Below are positions 7,260-12,143 of a stretch of 12,143 nucleotides of DNA, piece after piece; position 1 is the first letter of the stretch; each line of letters opens with the position of its first letter. The DNA comes from an uncultured Chthoniobacterales bacterium (GTDB lineage Bacteria > Verrucomicrobiota > Verrucomicrobiia > Chthoniobacterales > UBA10450), in assembly GCA_955652255.1 (NCBI GenBank), contig CATPAW010000117.1:1-12143 (forward strand), read 5' to 3'. Made by a program: the position numbers and the translations under genes. The notes under the pieces were generated by a model. That model had not been told where the DNA came from. It made no database searches and was given only the letters and a program-made list of their open reading frames with translations.

Positions 7260-7779
7260 TCCCGATCGCAAGTGTTTCGATCGGCAGCGGCGCGAGAAAT
7301 TCTTTTGCGTCGTCCATTTGCAAAACAGGCCGCGCCAGGTGGGCCGCCAGAAAACTTGTGTCCGGCAAATGCGCAATACCGGCTTGCGCCGTGATCTCGC
7401 ATTCGGCCAATTGTTCGATCACGCGTGAAAGCTTCGCCGCCAGATCTCGATTCTCTGTAAATTGAATTGTGCAAATTCCGGGTGCGGTCGCTTCAACATA
7501 CGGAGCAAGCGTAAACGCGTGCTGAAGCAAGATGTCGTCGATCGAGTTTTCCTGCGCACGCTCGCGCGTTTTGATCACCACCTGCAAACAGCGCGCTAGC
7601 GCCTGACTCGGTGTCATGCCTGTGTGCACGCCGGCCTTTTCTGCCGCTTCACTGAGTTGAATGATCACCGCTTTTGCTTCTTTCTCATCAATCACGGCCA
7701 CCGGTTTCGTGTGCAATTGCGGTTGATGGCGCGTGGCGGCCTGCAAATAAAAATTCGGCAGATAAATCGTCGCGAACAT
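7252..7779 (-). pseudogene. imuB: Truncated ImuB (inactive Y-family polymerase homologue)
   Basis: ImuB is a catalytically inactive Y-family DNA polymerase relative that links ImuA, the beta clamp and the polymerase DnaE2 in the SOS mutasome. Only 175 residues are present, against roughly 450-550 in full ImuB. The start MFATIYLPNFYLQAA corresponds to the first palm strand of Y-family polymerases, with the first metal-binding aspartate absent, as usual in ImuB. GMTPSQALARC near 88-98 fits the finger-side segment, and residues 120-172 (ending FLAPLPIETLAI) fit the end of the palm. Translation stops at TGA 7252-7254, just where the thumb should begin, so the thumb, little finger and C-terminal interaction region are missing. 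The start overlaps the imuA stop as TGATG. The stop lies inside the convergent aquaporin gene, suggesting a deletion or rearrangement near 7260. It may still make a palm-only protein. Confidence 0.75.
7262..7284. terminator. Hairpin at the aquaporin/imuB junction
   Basis: CCGATCG (7262-7268) and CGATCGG (7278-7284) form a perfect 7-bp stem around a 9-base loop, two bases after the aquaporin stop. No T-run follows on either strand, so it is at best a weak terminator. On the other strand it lies in the last codons of the imuB remnant, next to the presumed rearrangement point. Confidence 0.3.
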
Positions 7780-8576
7780 CAACTCGCCCTTTCGATTACA
7801 CTTTCTTGGTGATTGAGATGCGATCGTTGAATCCGAAATCGCAATCGCGAGATAGCGTTCTCTTCTGAAAAAGTTGCCAGCATCCATGAATTTTCGAGAA
7901 CGATTTTCAGTTGGGCGCTGCTCACCATGCTCCGGCGGGTCAAAACCAGACACACAGTGGAAGTTGATTCGACAAGCCGTTGTAAGCGATACCAGCTCGT
8001 CTGCGGAATCTTTAATTGCCCCCCCGCATTGAGGACAAGATCGACAATCACCAACCGGAAATTTCCGTCGCGCAAAAGGAGGTCGGCCGCTTTGATTGCC
8101 TCAAATGCGCTGGTGCAGCGCAGCCAAAGAAGATGACGTAAACATGCGTTGCCTAAAGGCTGCGGATCAAAAGAATCGCGGCCATCGACGAGTGCGAGAA
8201 AATAACCATTGCGCTGCGCAGCTTGGAGGAGAGCACAAATCAGCGATGCACTACCCACGCTGACATGGGGACTGATTATTTCGGTAATCCCGCCTTGCGG
8301 AAAACCACCACTGATCGCTCGATCGAGAAAAGATAAACCGGTGATTAAAAGCGTACCGGCCGCCGCCGGGACGTGAGGAAAACGCTCCGCCAGTAGGTTT
8401 CGAAGATCGATAATGGAGCCGCGGGGATGCGAGCGACATGGATAGGCGACCCGAACGGGTGAGCTTTCGGGAGAAAACGAATCAACGGAGCCGGCGGGAG
8501 CCGAGCGACGTAGACGGGGAGCCTGATAAGGTGACGAGTCGGGGGACGAGTCATCAATCTTGCCGCTCGCAGCCAT
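7779..8576 (-). CDS. imuA: ImuA, RecA-like SOS mutasome protein with N-terminal repeat insertion
   Basis: ImuA is a RecA-like protein of the SOS-induced ImuA-ImuB-DnaE2 translesion synthesis complex. The ATG at 8576 (265 residues) is chosen over a TTG two codons upstream; a LexA box lies 28 bases before it. The RecA-like core begins near residue 55: LRNLLAERFPHVPAAAGTLL, then ITGLSFLDRAISGGFPQGGITEI, the position of a P-loop. Here the loop reads SPHVSVGSAS and lacks the Walker A lysine, as in many ImuA proteins. Later strands LALVDGRDSF and RLVIVDLVLNAGG fit the fold. Residues 7-54 are two diverged 24-residue units encoded by tandem 72-nt repeats; without them the protein would read MAASGK-IIDLRNLLAERFP, a natural ImuA start. 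The stop overlaps imuB as TGATG. Confidence 0.8.
   Translation of the reverse strand: MAASGKIDDSSPDSSPYQAPRLRRSAPAGSVDSFSPESSPVRVAYPCRSHPRGSIIDLRNLLAERFPHVPAAAGTLLITGLSFLDRAISGGFPQGGITEIISPHVSVGSASLICALLQAAQRNGYFLALVDGRDSFDPQPLGNACLRHLLWLRCTSAFEAIKAADLLLRDGNFRLVIVDLVLNAGGQLKIPQTSWYRLQRLVESTSTVCLVLTRRSMVSSAQLKIVLENSWMLATFSEENAISRLRFRIQRSHLNHQESVIERAS
8415..8558 (-). repeat. Two degenerate 72-nt tandem repeats in the 5' part of imuA
   Basis: Units 8415-8486 and 8487-8558 are exactly 72 nt each and match at about 46 of 72 positions when aligned without gaps. Both begin GGAGCCG on the + strand and share GCGAGC/CCGAGCGAC and TCATCAA/AATCAAC-like ends. A smaller direct repeat, GACGAGTC, occurs at 8533-8540 and 8545-8552. 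In the imuA frame they encode 24 residues each, sharing SP-[DE]-SSP, RS-x-P and GS. The multiple of three keeps imuA open. They could be an old tandem duplication or two copies of a dispersed short element. Confidence 0.65.
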
Positions 8577-8604
8577 CGGCAAAAGATGGCACAGGAAGTC
8601 GATA

Positions 8605-8618
8605 TGTTCAAAAGAACA
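8605..8618. promoter_or_regulatory. LexA box upstream of imuA
   Basis: TGTTCAAAAGAACA is a perfect match to TGTTC-N4-GAACA, the LexA-binding palindrome described for Verrucomicrobia. It ends 28 bases before the imuA ATG and begins in the 52-base gap after the Doc toxin stop. LexA bound here would repress imuAB until DNA damage triggers LexA self-cleavage. Confidence 0.85.
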
Positions 8619-8628
8619 TTAAACAGGT

Positions 8629-9045
8629 TCACGATCGAGCGTGCCCGGCCTGCTTTAGCAGTTTACGCAACCGAGCCGTCGTTTCCTTGCGGTCCAGCCG
8701 GCTCGCGGCGACATCAAGGACAAATGCTTCCCATTCGTCGGTCGGGAGCCTCGTATTTGGCAGCAAATCGTTGCTCTCCAGAAAAACCAAACATGCCGCG
8801 AGCGCGGTTCGCTTGTTTCCGTCCACGAACGCATGATTTCGGCAAAGATAAAAGAGATACGCTCCGCCAATCTCAATTCGATCGGTCATGAGCGCTCGCC
8901 CCATCATCGTCGCTTGCGGTGCTGCCACGGCCGATTCCAGCAACGCTTCGTCGCGGATACCGCGTGCGCCTCCATGCCCGGCCAATACCTCGCGGTGAAT
9001 GGCTTTTACCGCCGCCACCGTCGGATGCTTGATTGACCGGCTCAA
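8629..9045 (-). CDS. doc: Doc-type (Fic/DOC family) toxin
   Basis: This 138-residue protein belongs to the death-on-curing branch of the Fic family. Its signature at 71-82 reads HAFVDGNKRTAL, with H71, D75, N77, K78 and R79. Lysine in place of the second glycine of the Fic motif (HPFxxGNGR) marks Doc proteins, which phosphorylate rather than AMPylate; phage P1 Doc phosphorylates elongation factor Tu and blocks translation. The length fits the family. The start is TTG at 9045, overlapping the antitoxin stop as TTGA, so translation is probably coupled; no ATG fits better. The gene is complete with an intact active site and therefore probably functional. It lies between lexA and imuA on the same strand. 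The natural target here is inferred from P1 Doc. Confidence 0.88.
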   Translation of the reverse strand: MSRSIKHPTVAAVKAIHREVLAGHGGARGIRDEALLESAVAAPQATMMGRALMTDRIEIGGAYLFYLCRNHAFVDGNKRTALAACLVFLESNDLLPNTRLPTDEWEAFVLDVAASRLDRKETTARLRKLLKQAGHARS

Positions 9046-9269
9046 GTCAGGCGTTTGAAGAGAGTGGAATTCTTTTTAATCAACCGTTTTGCCGCCGCCG
9101 CCGCCATCTTGGGCGCAATCGTCGGACGAACCGGTGTCAAAATAATCGAGCCGCCTTCGTGCACGGTCACGTTTAATTGATCGCCCACTTTCACCCGCGC
9201 CAGATCCATCAACGCCGCGTCGAAAATGATGCCTTGCGAATTGCCCACCTTTGAGATCGTTTTTGTCAT
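9042..9269 (-). CDS. AbrB/MazE-like antitoxin of the Doc toxin
   Basis: This 75-residue protein has an N-terminal SpoVT/AbrB swapped-hairpin DNA-binding domain at about 1-48: MTKTISKVGNSQGIIFDAAL, then VKVGDQLNVTVHEGGSIIL. The first strand and GNSQG loop are typical of MazE/AbrB-type antitoxins. The basic C-terminal tail (AAAAAKRLIKKNSTLFKRL) would wrap around and neutralise the toxin. It overlaps the Doc gene, giving the usual antitoxin-first order. P1 Doc pairs with Phd, whereas here an AbrB-type antitoxin is used, a known mix-and-match among type II modules. It probably represses its own promoter; a palindrome lies two bases before its start. Confidence 0.88.
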   Translation of the reverse strand: MTKTISKVGNSQGIIFDAALMDLARVKVGDQLNVTVHEGGSIILTPVRPTIAPKMAAAAAKRLIKKNSTLFKRLT

Positions 9270-9271
9270 CC

Positions 9272-9290
9272 TGTAATACTATGTTTTACA
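9272..9290. promoter_or_regulatory. Candidate operator of the toxin-antitoxin operon
   Basis: TGTAATACTATGTTTTACA has perfect 5-bp arms (TGTAA/TTACA), with 14 of 18 non-central positions symmetric. It ends two bases before the antitoxin start, where autorepression by an AbrB-type antitoxin is expected. It may also overlap the promoter, since the - strand holds an AT-rich TAGTAT. This assignment is inferred. Confidence 0.5.
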
Positions 9291-9337
9291 CGCGGTGCGC
9301 GCAACGAATTTTTGTCATATGACGTCTGCCTCTGCCC

Positions 9338-9955
9338 TCAATGGCGTTTTCGCCGCTCCTGCTTCCGAACCAGCGACACCATTACTCCCTGAATCTTCAG
9401 CTCACGTGCCGGAATCAAATTCGGATAACGTGGGTTCTCCGCCTTCAAATAAGGCCGGCCATGCTCCATGACGTAACGCTTCAATGTTGTTTCACCATCG
9501 ATCAAGGCCGCGACGATGTCGCCAGTGTGCACTTCTTTGCTGTCTTCCAAAATCACGATGTCTCCATCGACAATATGGGCGCCGATCATCGAGTCGCCAT
9601 GAACCCGCAAAGCAAAGGTCCCGCGATTCTTTGAAATATTGGCTGACCGCGTGTCGAGAGAAACATGTCCTTCGATCGTCTGCTCGGTCAATGTGGACAT
9701 GCCGGCTGGAATCTGTCCATAAATCGGGACGTCGGTAATGCGGACTTTCTGAACTGGTGTAATCAAAGCGCGCGCCTTGCGTGCATGTCGATCAAGAAAA
9801 CCTTTGCGTTCGAGTGCGGCGATGTACTGCATGACCGATGTCTGACTGGCGAAGCCGAAATGACTCTGAATTTCGCGGGTGCTCGGTGTGATCCCTTTTT
9901 CCCGTTGCTCGTGTTGGATAAAATCGAGAATGTTTTTCTGACGATCGGTCAGCAT
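9338..9955 (-). CDS. lexA: LexA repressor
   Basis: LexA represses the SOS regulon and cleaves itself when RecA filaments form on damaged DNA. From the ATG at 9955 the protein has 205 residues (E. coli 202), beginning MLTDRQKNILDFIQ; a longer reading from 9982 would add nine residues lacking family similarity and place the start inside the LexA box. The N-terminal winged helix spans about 1-66, with recognition helix around SQTSVMQYIAALERKG. The cleavage bond is A84-G85 (GQIPAGMS), the catalytic serine S122 (VHGDSMIG) and the lysine K159 (TTLKRY), matching E. coli A84-G85, S119 and K156. A LexA box 33 bases before the start indicates autoregulation. It is followed on the same strand by the toxin-antitoxin pair and imuAB. 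Confidence 0.96.
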   Translation of the reverse strand: MLTDRQKNILDFIQHEQREKGITPSTREIQSHFGFASQTSVMQYIAALERKGFLDRHARKARALITPVQKVRITDVPIYGQIPAGMSTLTEQTIEGHVSLDTRSANISKNRGTFALRVHGDSMIGAHIVDGDIVILEDSKEVHTGDIVAALIDGETTLKRYVMEHGRPYLKAENPRYPNLIPARELKIQGVMVSLVRKQERRKRH

Positions 9956-9988
9956 GCTGACATGATCGCCGAAAGCGATCACCGCGCA

Positions 9989-10002
9989 AGTTCAAATGAA
10001 CA
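9989..10002. promoter_or_regulatory. LexA box upstream of lexA
   Basis: AGTTCAAATGAACA matches TGTTC-N4-GAACA at 9 of 10 defined positions (first T is A). It lies 33 bases before the lexA ATG and between lexA and the Fe-S carrier gene. Together with the perfect box before imuA it supports one LexA regulon in this locus with autoregulation. Confidence 0.8.
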
Positions 10003-10024
10003 GATGCGAATCGTCTGCTCTTGG

Positions 10025-10396
10025 TCAGACAGCAAAGCTCTCGCCGCACGAGCAATGCGCGACCGCGTTCGGGTTCGTGACTTTGAACCCGCCTTTTTGC
10101 AGATCGTCACTGTAATCGAGCACCGAACCACTGACGAAGAGCGCGCTTTTTGGATCGACAACCAGACGGACATCGGAGGTTGGAACGAGAATGTCGCGCT
10201 CTTTCGGGCCCTCCACCAAATCCATCGTGTATTGCAAACCGGAGCAGCCGCCGCCGACCACGGCGAGACGCAACGCGCCGTTTGGATTTCCTTTTTGGTC
10301 CAGTAATGACGCGAGCTTGCGCGCGGCATTCTCTGTCACCTTGATCAGCCGCTCGTTGCCGATCTTGTAGTTGATTGTGGATGTTTCAGCGGTCAT
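10025..10396 (-). CDS. erpA: A-type Fe-S cluster carrier (ErpA/IscA/HesB family)
   Basis: A-type carriers receive Fe-S clusters from the IscU or SufB scaffold and pass them to apoproteins in the cytoplasm. The 123-residue protein keeps the three cluster-binding cysteines: C51 in GGGCSGLQY, and C115 and C117 in HCSCGESF near the C-terminus. Residues 17-110 follow the HesB-like fold (LIKVTENAARKLASLL, LRLAVVGGG, RLVVDPKSALFVSGSVLDY). The N-terminus is about 15 residues longer than a minimal IscA; the ATG at 10396 was kept because no better internal start is visible. ErpA is the best guess among ErpA, IscA and SufA because the gene stands alone, without isc or suf genes. It lies 50 bases after dusB and just upstream of lexA, on the same strand. 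Confidence 0.9.
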   Translation of the reverse strand: MTAETSTINYKIGNERLIKVTENAARKLASLLDQKGNPNGALRLAVVGGGCSGLQYTMDLVEGPKERDILVPTSDVRLVVDPKSALFVSGSVLDYSDDLQKGGFKVTNPNAVAHCSCGESFAV

Positions 10397-10408
10397 TCAA
10401 ACAACAAA

Positions 10409-10421
10409 TCTGGAATCCAGA
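10409..10421. terminator. Small palindrome between dusB and erpA
   Basis: TCTGGA-A-TCCAGA is a perfect inverted repeat. On the - strand it can form a 5-bp stem with an ATT loop, followed by TTTGTTGTTTG, so it could be a weak intrinsic terminator after dusB. It could equally be an operator for erpA, whose ATG is 12 bases further on. The stem is short and AT-rich. Confidence 0.25.
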
Positions 10422-10435
10422 AAAACAGGCAGAGA

Positions 10436-10505
10436 AGCAGATAAGATTAACAAGATTTTAACGATTCCATTTTCGACCATTCTGTAAATCCTGTCGACCT
10501 CTGCT
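10436..10505 (-). repeat. Imperfect inverted repeat covering the 3' end of dusB
   Basis: The left arm (10436-10456, AGCAGATAAGATTAACAAGAT spelled without a break) pairs with the right arm (10479-10505) at about 16 of 21 positions, with a 6-base bulge. The arms carry CAGGATTTACAG and ATTAACAAGAT type words. These resemble a short dispersed repeat that I recall from verrucomicrobial and planctomycete genomes; this cannot be checked here. The right arm and loop encode the last 19 residues of DusB. Confidence 0.4.
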
Positions 10506-11466
10506 GATTTTCTTCCGCGATCGCCTCAACTTCAGCGAGAGTTGAGACGTGCGAGAACTTTTCGCGCAATCGTTTCGCATCTGGCATCGATCTCGAGTAA
10601 GCCATCAGCCGCGCGCGCATCGACCGGATGGCCGGTTCTTCTGCGCCCCATCCGCGAACGACCAATTCGCAGTGTCGCAGGATCAAGTTCCATCTTTCGC
10701 ACAGAGTTGGTGGATCGACCATCTCCCCGGTCGCGAGATACTGTTTGGCGTGATGGAAAATCCACGGCGCACTCATGGCCGCGCGACCGATCATCGCGCC
10801 AGTAATTCCGGTTTCACGACGGCGTTTCGCGACATCGGCGGCATTTGAAAGATCACCATTTCCGATGACGGGGATGGAAACAGCCGCCGCAACTTCTCCG
10901 ATAACGTTCCAATCGGCGGCGCCGGAATAACCTTGGGCGCGCGTGCGTCCGTGCACGGTGATCGCCGAAATTCCTGCGTCGGCCAAAATCCGCGCGACGC
11001 GCGGGGCGTTGATTGAATCGGCGTCCCATCCAATCCGGATCTTCGCCGTGACCGGCATCGGCGCGATCGCGCGCACGACCGCGGCCGCGACGCTTGCTAA
11101 AGTTGGACAATCCTTGAGCAGCGCCGAACCGCCGTTTTTACAGACCACTTTGTTAACCGGACAGCCAAAGTTTAGATCGACAAAGTCGGGTTGGACCCAA
11201 TCGACAACCTGCCGCGCCGCTTCCGCCATGTGCTCGGCATTGGCGCCGAAGAGTTGCACGCCGATTGGCCGCTCGATCTCGTCGAAGTCGAGATATTCGC
11301 GCGTTCGCTCGTTACGCCGGAAAATTCCTTCAGCGGAAACGAATTCGGTCGTCAGAACGTCCGCGCCGTATTCCTTGCAGAGTTGGCGGAAAATCTTGTC
11401 GGAGACGCCGGCCATCGGCGCGAGATAAAGCGGGAAACCGGAAAACCATGAGAGCGAAGAGTACAT
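10447..11466 (-). CDS. dusB: tRNA-dihydrouridine synthase DusB
   Basis: DusB is an FMN-dependent enzyme that reduces uridines to dihydrouridine in the D-loop of tRNA. The 339-residue protein begins with the FMN-binding strand YLAPMAGVSDKIFRQLCKEYGA (split here as YLAPMAGV, residues 14-21, and what follows). It has GVQLFGA at 69-75 and DLNFGCPVNKVVCKNGGSALL at 97-117, where C102 in GCP is the expected catalytic cysteine. ITVHGRTRAQGYSG and IPVIGNGDL, then GAMIGRAAMSAPWIF, complete the TIM barrel and phosphate site, and a helical tRNA-binding domain follows. The last 19 residues from Q321 are encoded by an inverted repeat and are probably not ancestral. The gene lies 21 bases after the hypothetical gene, likely in the same operon. 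The ATG at 11466 sits within an AGATCGACATG motif. Confidence 0.94.
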   Translation of the reverse strand: MYSSLSWFSGFPLYLAPMAGVSDKIFRQLCKEYGADVLTTEFVSAEGIFRRNERTREYLDFDEIERPIGVQLFGANAEHMAEAARQVVDWVQPDFVDLNFGCPVNKVVCKNGGSALLKDCPTLASVAAAVVRAIAPMPVTAKIRIGWDADSINAPRVARILADAGISAITVHGRTRAQGYSGAADWNVIGEVAAAVSIPVIGNGDLSNAADVAKRRRETGITGAMIGRAAMSAPWIFHHAKQYLATGEMVDPPTLCERWNLILRHCELVVRGWGAEEPAIRSMRARLMAYSRSMPDAKRLREKFSHVSTLAEVEAIAEENQQRSTGFTEWSKMESLKSC

Positions 11467-11487
11467 GTCGATCTTTCAATCAAGCTA

Positions 11488-11991
11488 CTACGCCGCGCTG
11501 CGGAGCAATTGCGCGACTTCGTTTTGCACGCTCTCGAGCTCGTGGAGACGCAATTGCGGATCGGGCACGATGAACAGGTCGCCGCTCGCGCCGTGCTCGT
11601 AAATCAGGACGCGATCGTTTCCTGATTGCTCGGTTTTAATCTGTTTCAGGACGCGCTTGCGTTCGAGCATGGCGGCGAGTACGTAGCATGTGTTCGCGGG
11701 CGGCTTTTCCGATGCAACCAGACGGCGAAAAAGTTGTTCGGCATTTTCTTTGCCCAAAGGCTCGGGGGATGGCGCTGGCAGAGGTTCGTAACGTGTTTTC
11801 CAGAATGAAAACGGCTCAATGTTCTCGTTTCGCTTCAACCACGCATCCTCGCTCAAATCTTCGCGACGATAGCCATCTGCATCGCGAAAGAGCAGAGTGT
11901 AAAAATACTCACCGGGCGCGAAAGGCCGGTGCGTGAAAGCACAAGCGTCCGCGCGATGCTTGATCGCCCATTCGTTCGGCAACGGATTCAT
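11488..11991 (-). CDS. Conserved hypothetical protein between lptF/G and dusB
   Basis: I do not recognise a function for this 167-residue protein. The N-terminal part, DACAFTHRPFAPGEYFYTLLFRD followed by YRREDLSEDAW and FSFWKTR (positions about 15-37, 42-52 and 62-68), resembles an uncharacterised family I recall from Verrucomicrobia and Planctomycetes; the recall is unverified. It contains two cysteines, C17 and C102, no signal peptide and no membrane segment. The second half is helical and charged (LAAMLERKRVLKQIKTE), followed by strands VLIYEHGASGDLFIVPDP, as if a small mixed domain. Its ATG (11989-11991) overlaps the stop of the LptF/LptG gene as ATGA, so it is probably co-translated with it, and dusB follows 21 bases later. 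It is likely a cytoplasmic protein. Confidence 0.7.
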   Translation of the reverse strand: MNPLPNEWAIKHRADACAFTHRPFAPGEYFYTLLFRDADGYRREDLSEDAWLKRNENIEPFSFWKTRYEPLPAPSPEPLGKENAEQLFRRLVASEKPPANTCYVLAAMLERKRVLKQIKTEQSGNDRVLIYEHGASGDLFIVPDPQLRLHELESVQNEVAQLLRSAA

Positions 11992-12143
11992 CGGGCGAAT
12001 ATACGTCGCGGACTGAGGAGATGAAAGCGTGGCGCTTCACGATTAGAAGCGCGCAAGTAAAGCAGATAGAGACCGATCGAGGCAAAAAGAAGATTGGGCG
12101 TCCAGGCGGCGATCCAGGGTGCGATACGATCGCCTTCGCCAAG
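11988..12143 (-). CDS. LptF/LptG-family lipopolysaccharide export permease (C-terminal end)
   Basis: Only the last 51 residues are inside the window. They read LGEGDRIAPWIAAWTPNLLF, then ASIGLYLLYLRASNRE and a basic tail ending RRIFAR. The pattern of a short periplasmic loop with PPW-like IAPWIAAW, then PNLLF and a final membrane helix, is typical for the C-terminus of YjgP/YjgQ (LptF/LptG) permeases, which form the inner-membrane part of the Lpt lipopolysaccharide transporter. This implies a diderm envelope with lipopolysaccharide. The gene overlaps the next gene by ATGA. LptF cannot be told from LptG with this fragment. Confidence 0.75.
   Translation of the reverse strand, partial: LGEGDRIAPWIAAWTPNLLFASIGLYLLYLRASNREAPRFHLLSPRRIFAR

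Noticed and set aside
8415..8558. CRISPR array
   Set aside because: Only two diverged adjacent units without spacers; not a CRISPR structure.
8345..8632. 95-codon - strand frame overlapping the imuA 5' part
   Set aside because: It would start upstream of the LexA box. The repeat units look somewhat better conserved in this frame (PVYVARLPPAPL/PIHVARIPAAPL), which may reflect the element's origin, but it ends inside imuA without any known domain.
9314..9323. GTCATATGAC palindrome between lexA and the antitoxin gene
   Set aside because: Ten symmetric bases with no further context are expected by chance; it may be part of the region after the lexA stop but no role can be supported.
9665..10306. 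213-codon + strand frame across lexA and erpA
   Set aside because: It runs antisense to two well-supported genes and through the LexA box, with no domain and no plausible start.
11909..12142. 77-codon - strand frame at the right edge
   Set aside because: The LptF/LptG C-terminus lies in a neighbouring frame on the same strand and matches the family; this frame is its shadow.

Overview
The window looks like a chromosomal segment of a verrucomicrobial bacterium, possibly a soil-type Chthoniobacterales relative. This is inferred, not proven. The main clues are two copies of a TGTTC-N4-GAACA type LexA box, the motif described for Verrucomicrobia, placed before lexA and before imuA. An ExbB/ExbD/TPR operon, a GlgE maltosyltransferase and an almost complete lack of Shine-Dalgarno sequences fit as well. 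No phage, insertion sequence, CRISPR array, tRNA or rRNA was seen, and no stretch over 300 bases lacks a gene.

Left half, + strand (1-7259): a SufR/ArsR-like winged-helix regulator; glgE (maltose-1-phosphate maltosyltransferase, alpha-glucan synthesis); then exbB, exbD and a large secreted TPR protein, which together look like a proton-driven envelope-energising module. exbB is preceded by a 23-codon leader ORF with the only strong ribosome binding site in the window, and that ORF ends in an ATGA overlap with exbB. A MIP-family aquaporin gene follows, behind a GC-rich hairpin and a perfect palindrome.

Right half, - strand (12143 down to 7252): the C-terminal end of an LptF/LptG lipopolysaccharide-export permease, a conserved hypothetical gene overlapping it by ATGA, dusB (tRNA dihydrouridine synthase), an ErpA/IscA-type Fe-S carrier, lexA, an AbrB-like antitoxin with a Doc-type toxin, imuA, and a truncated imuB whose 3' end runs into the aquaporin gene.

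The region from about 7252 to 10002 is the most interesting. It is an SOS locus (lexA with imuAB, the usual partners of the error-prone polymerase DnaE2) that appears remodelled. A toxin-antitoxin pair sits between lexA and imuA. imuA carries two degenerate in-frame 72-nt repeats just after its start. imuB stops after about 175 residues, so the thumb, little-finger and C-terminal interaction regions are missing, and no dnaE2 is present. I did not find a wholly new system. The points most worth checking are whether this mutasome is broken or reduced, and whether the short repeats are mobile elements that have entered coding sequence at imuA and dusB.
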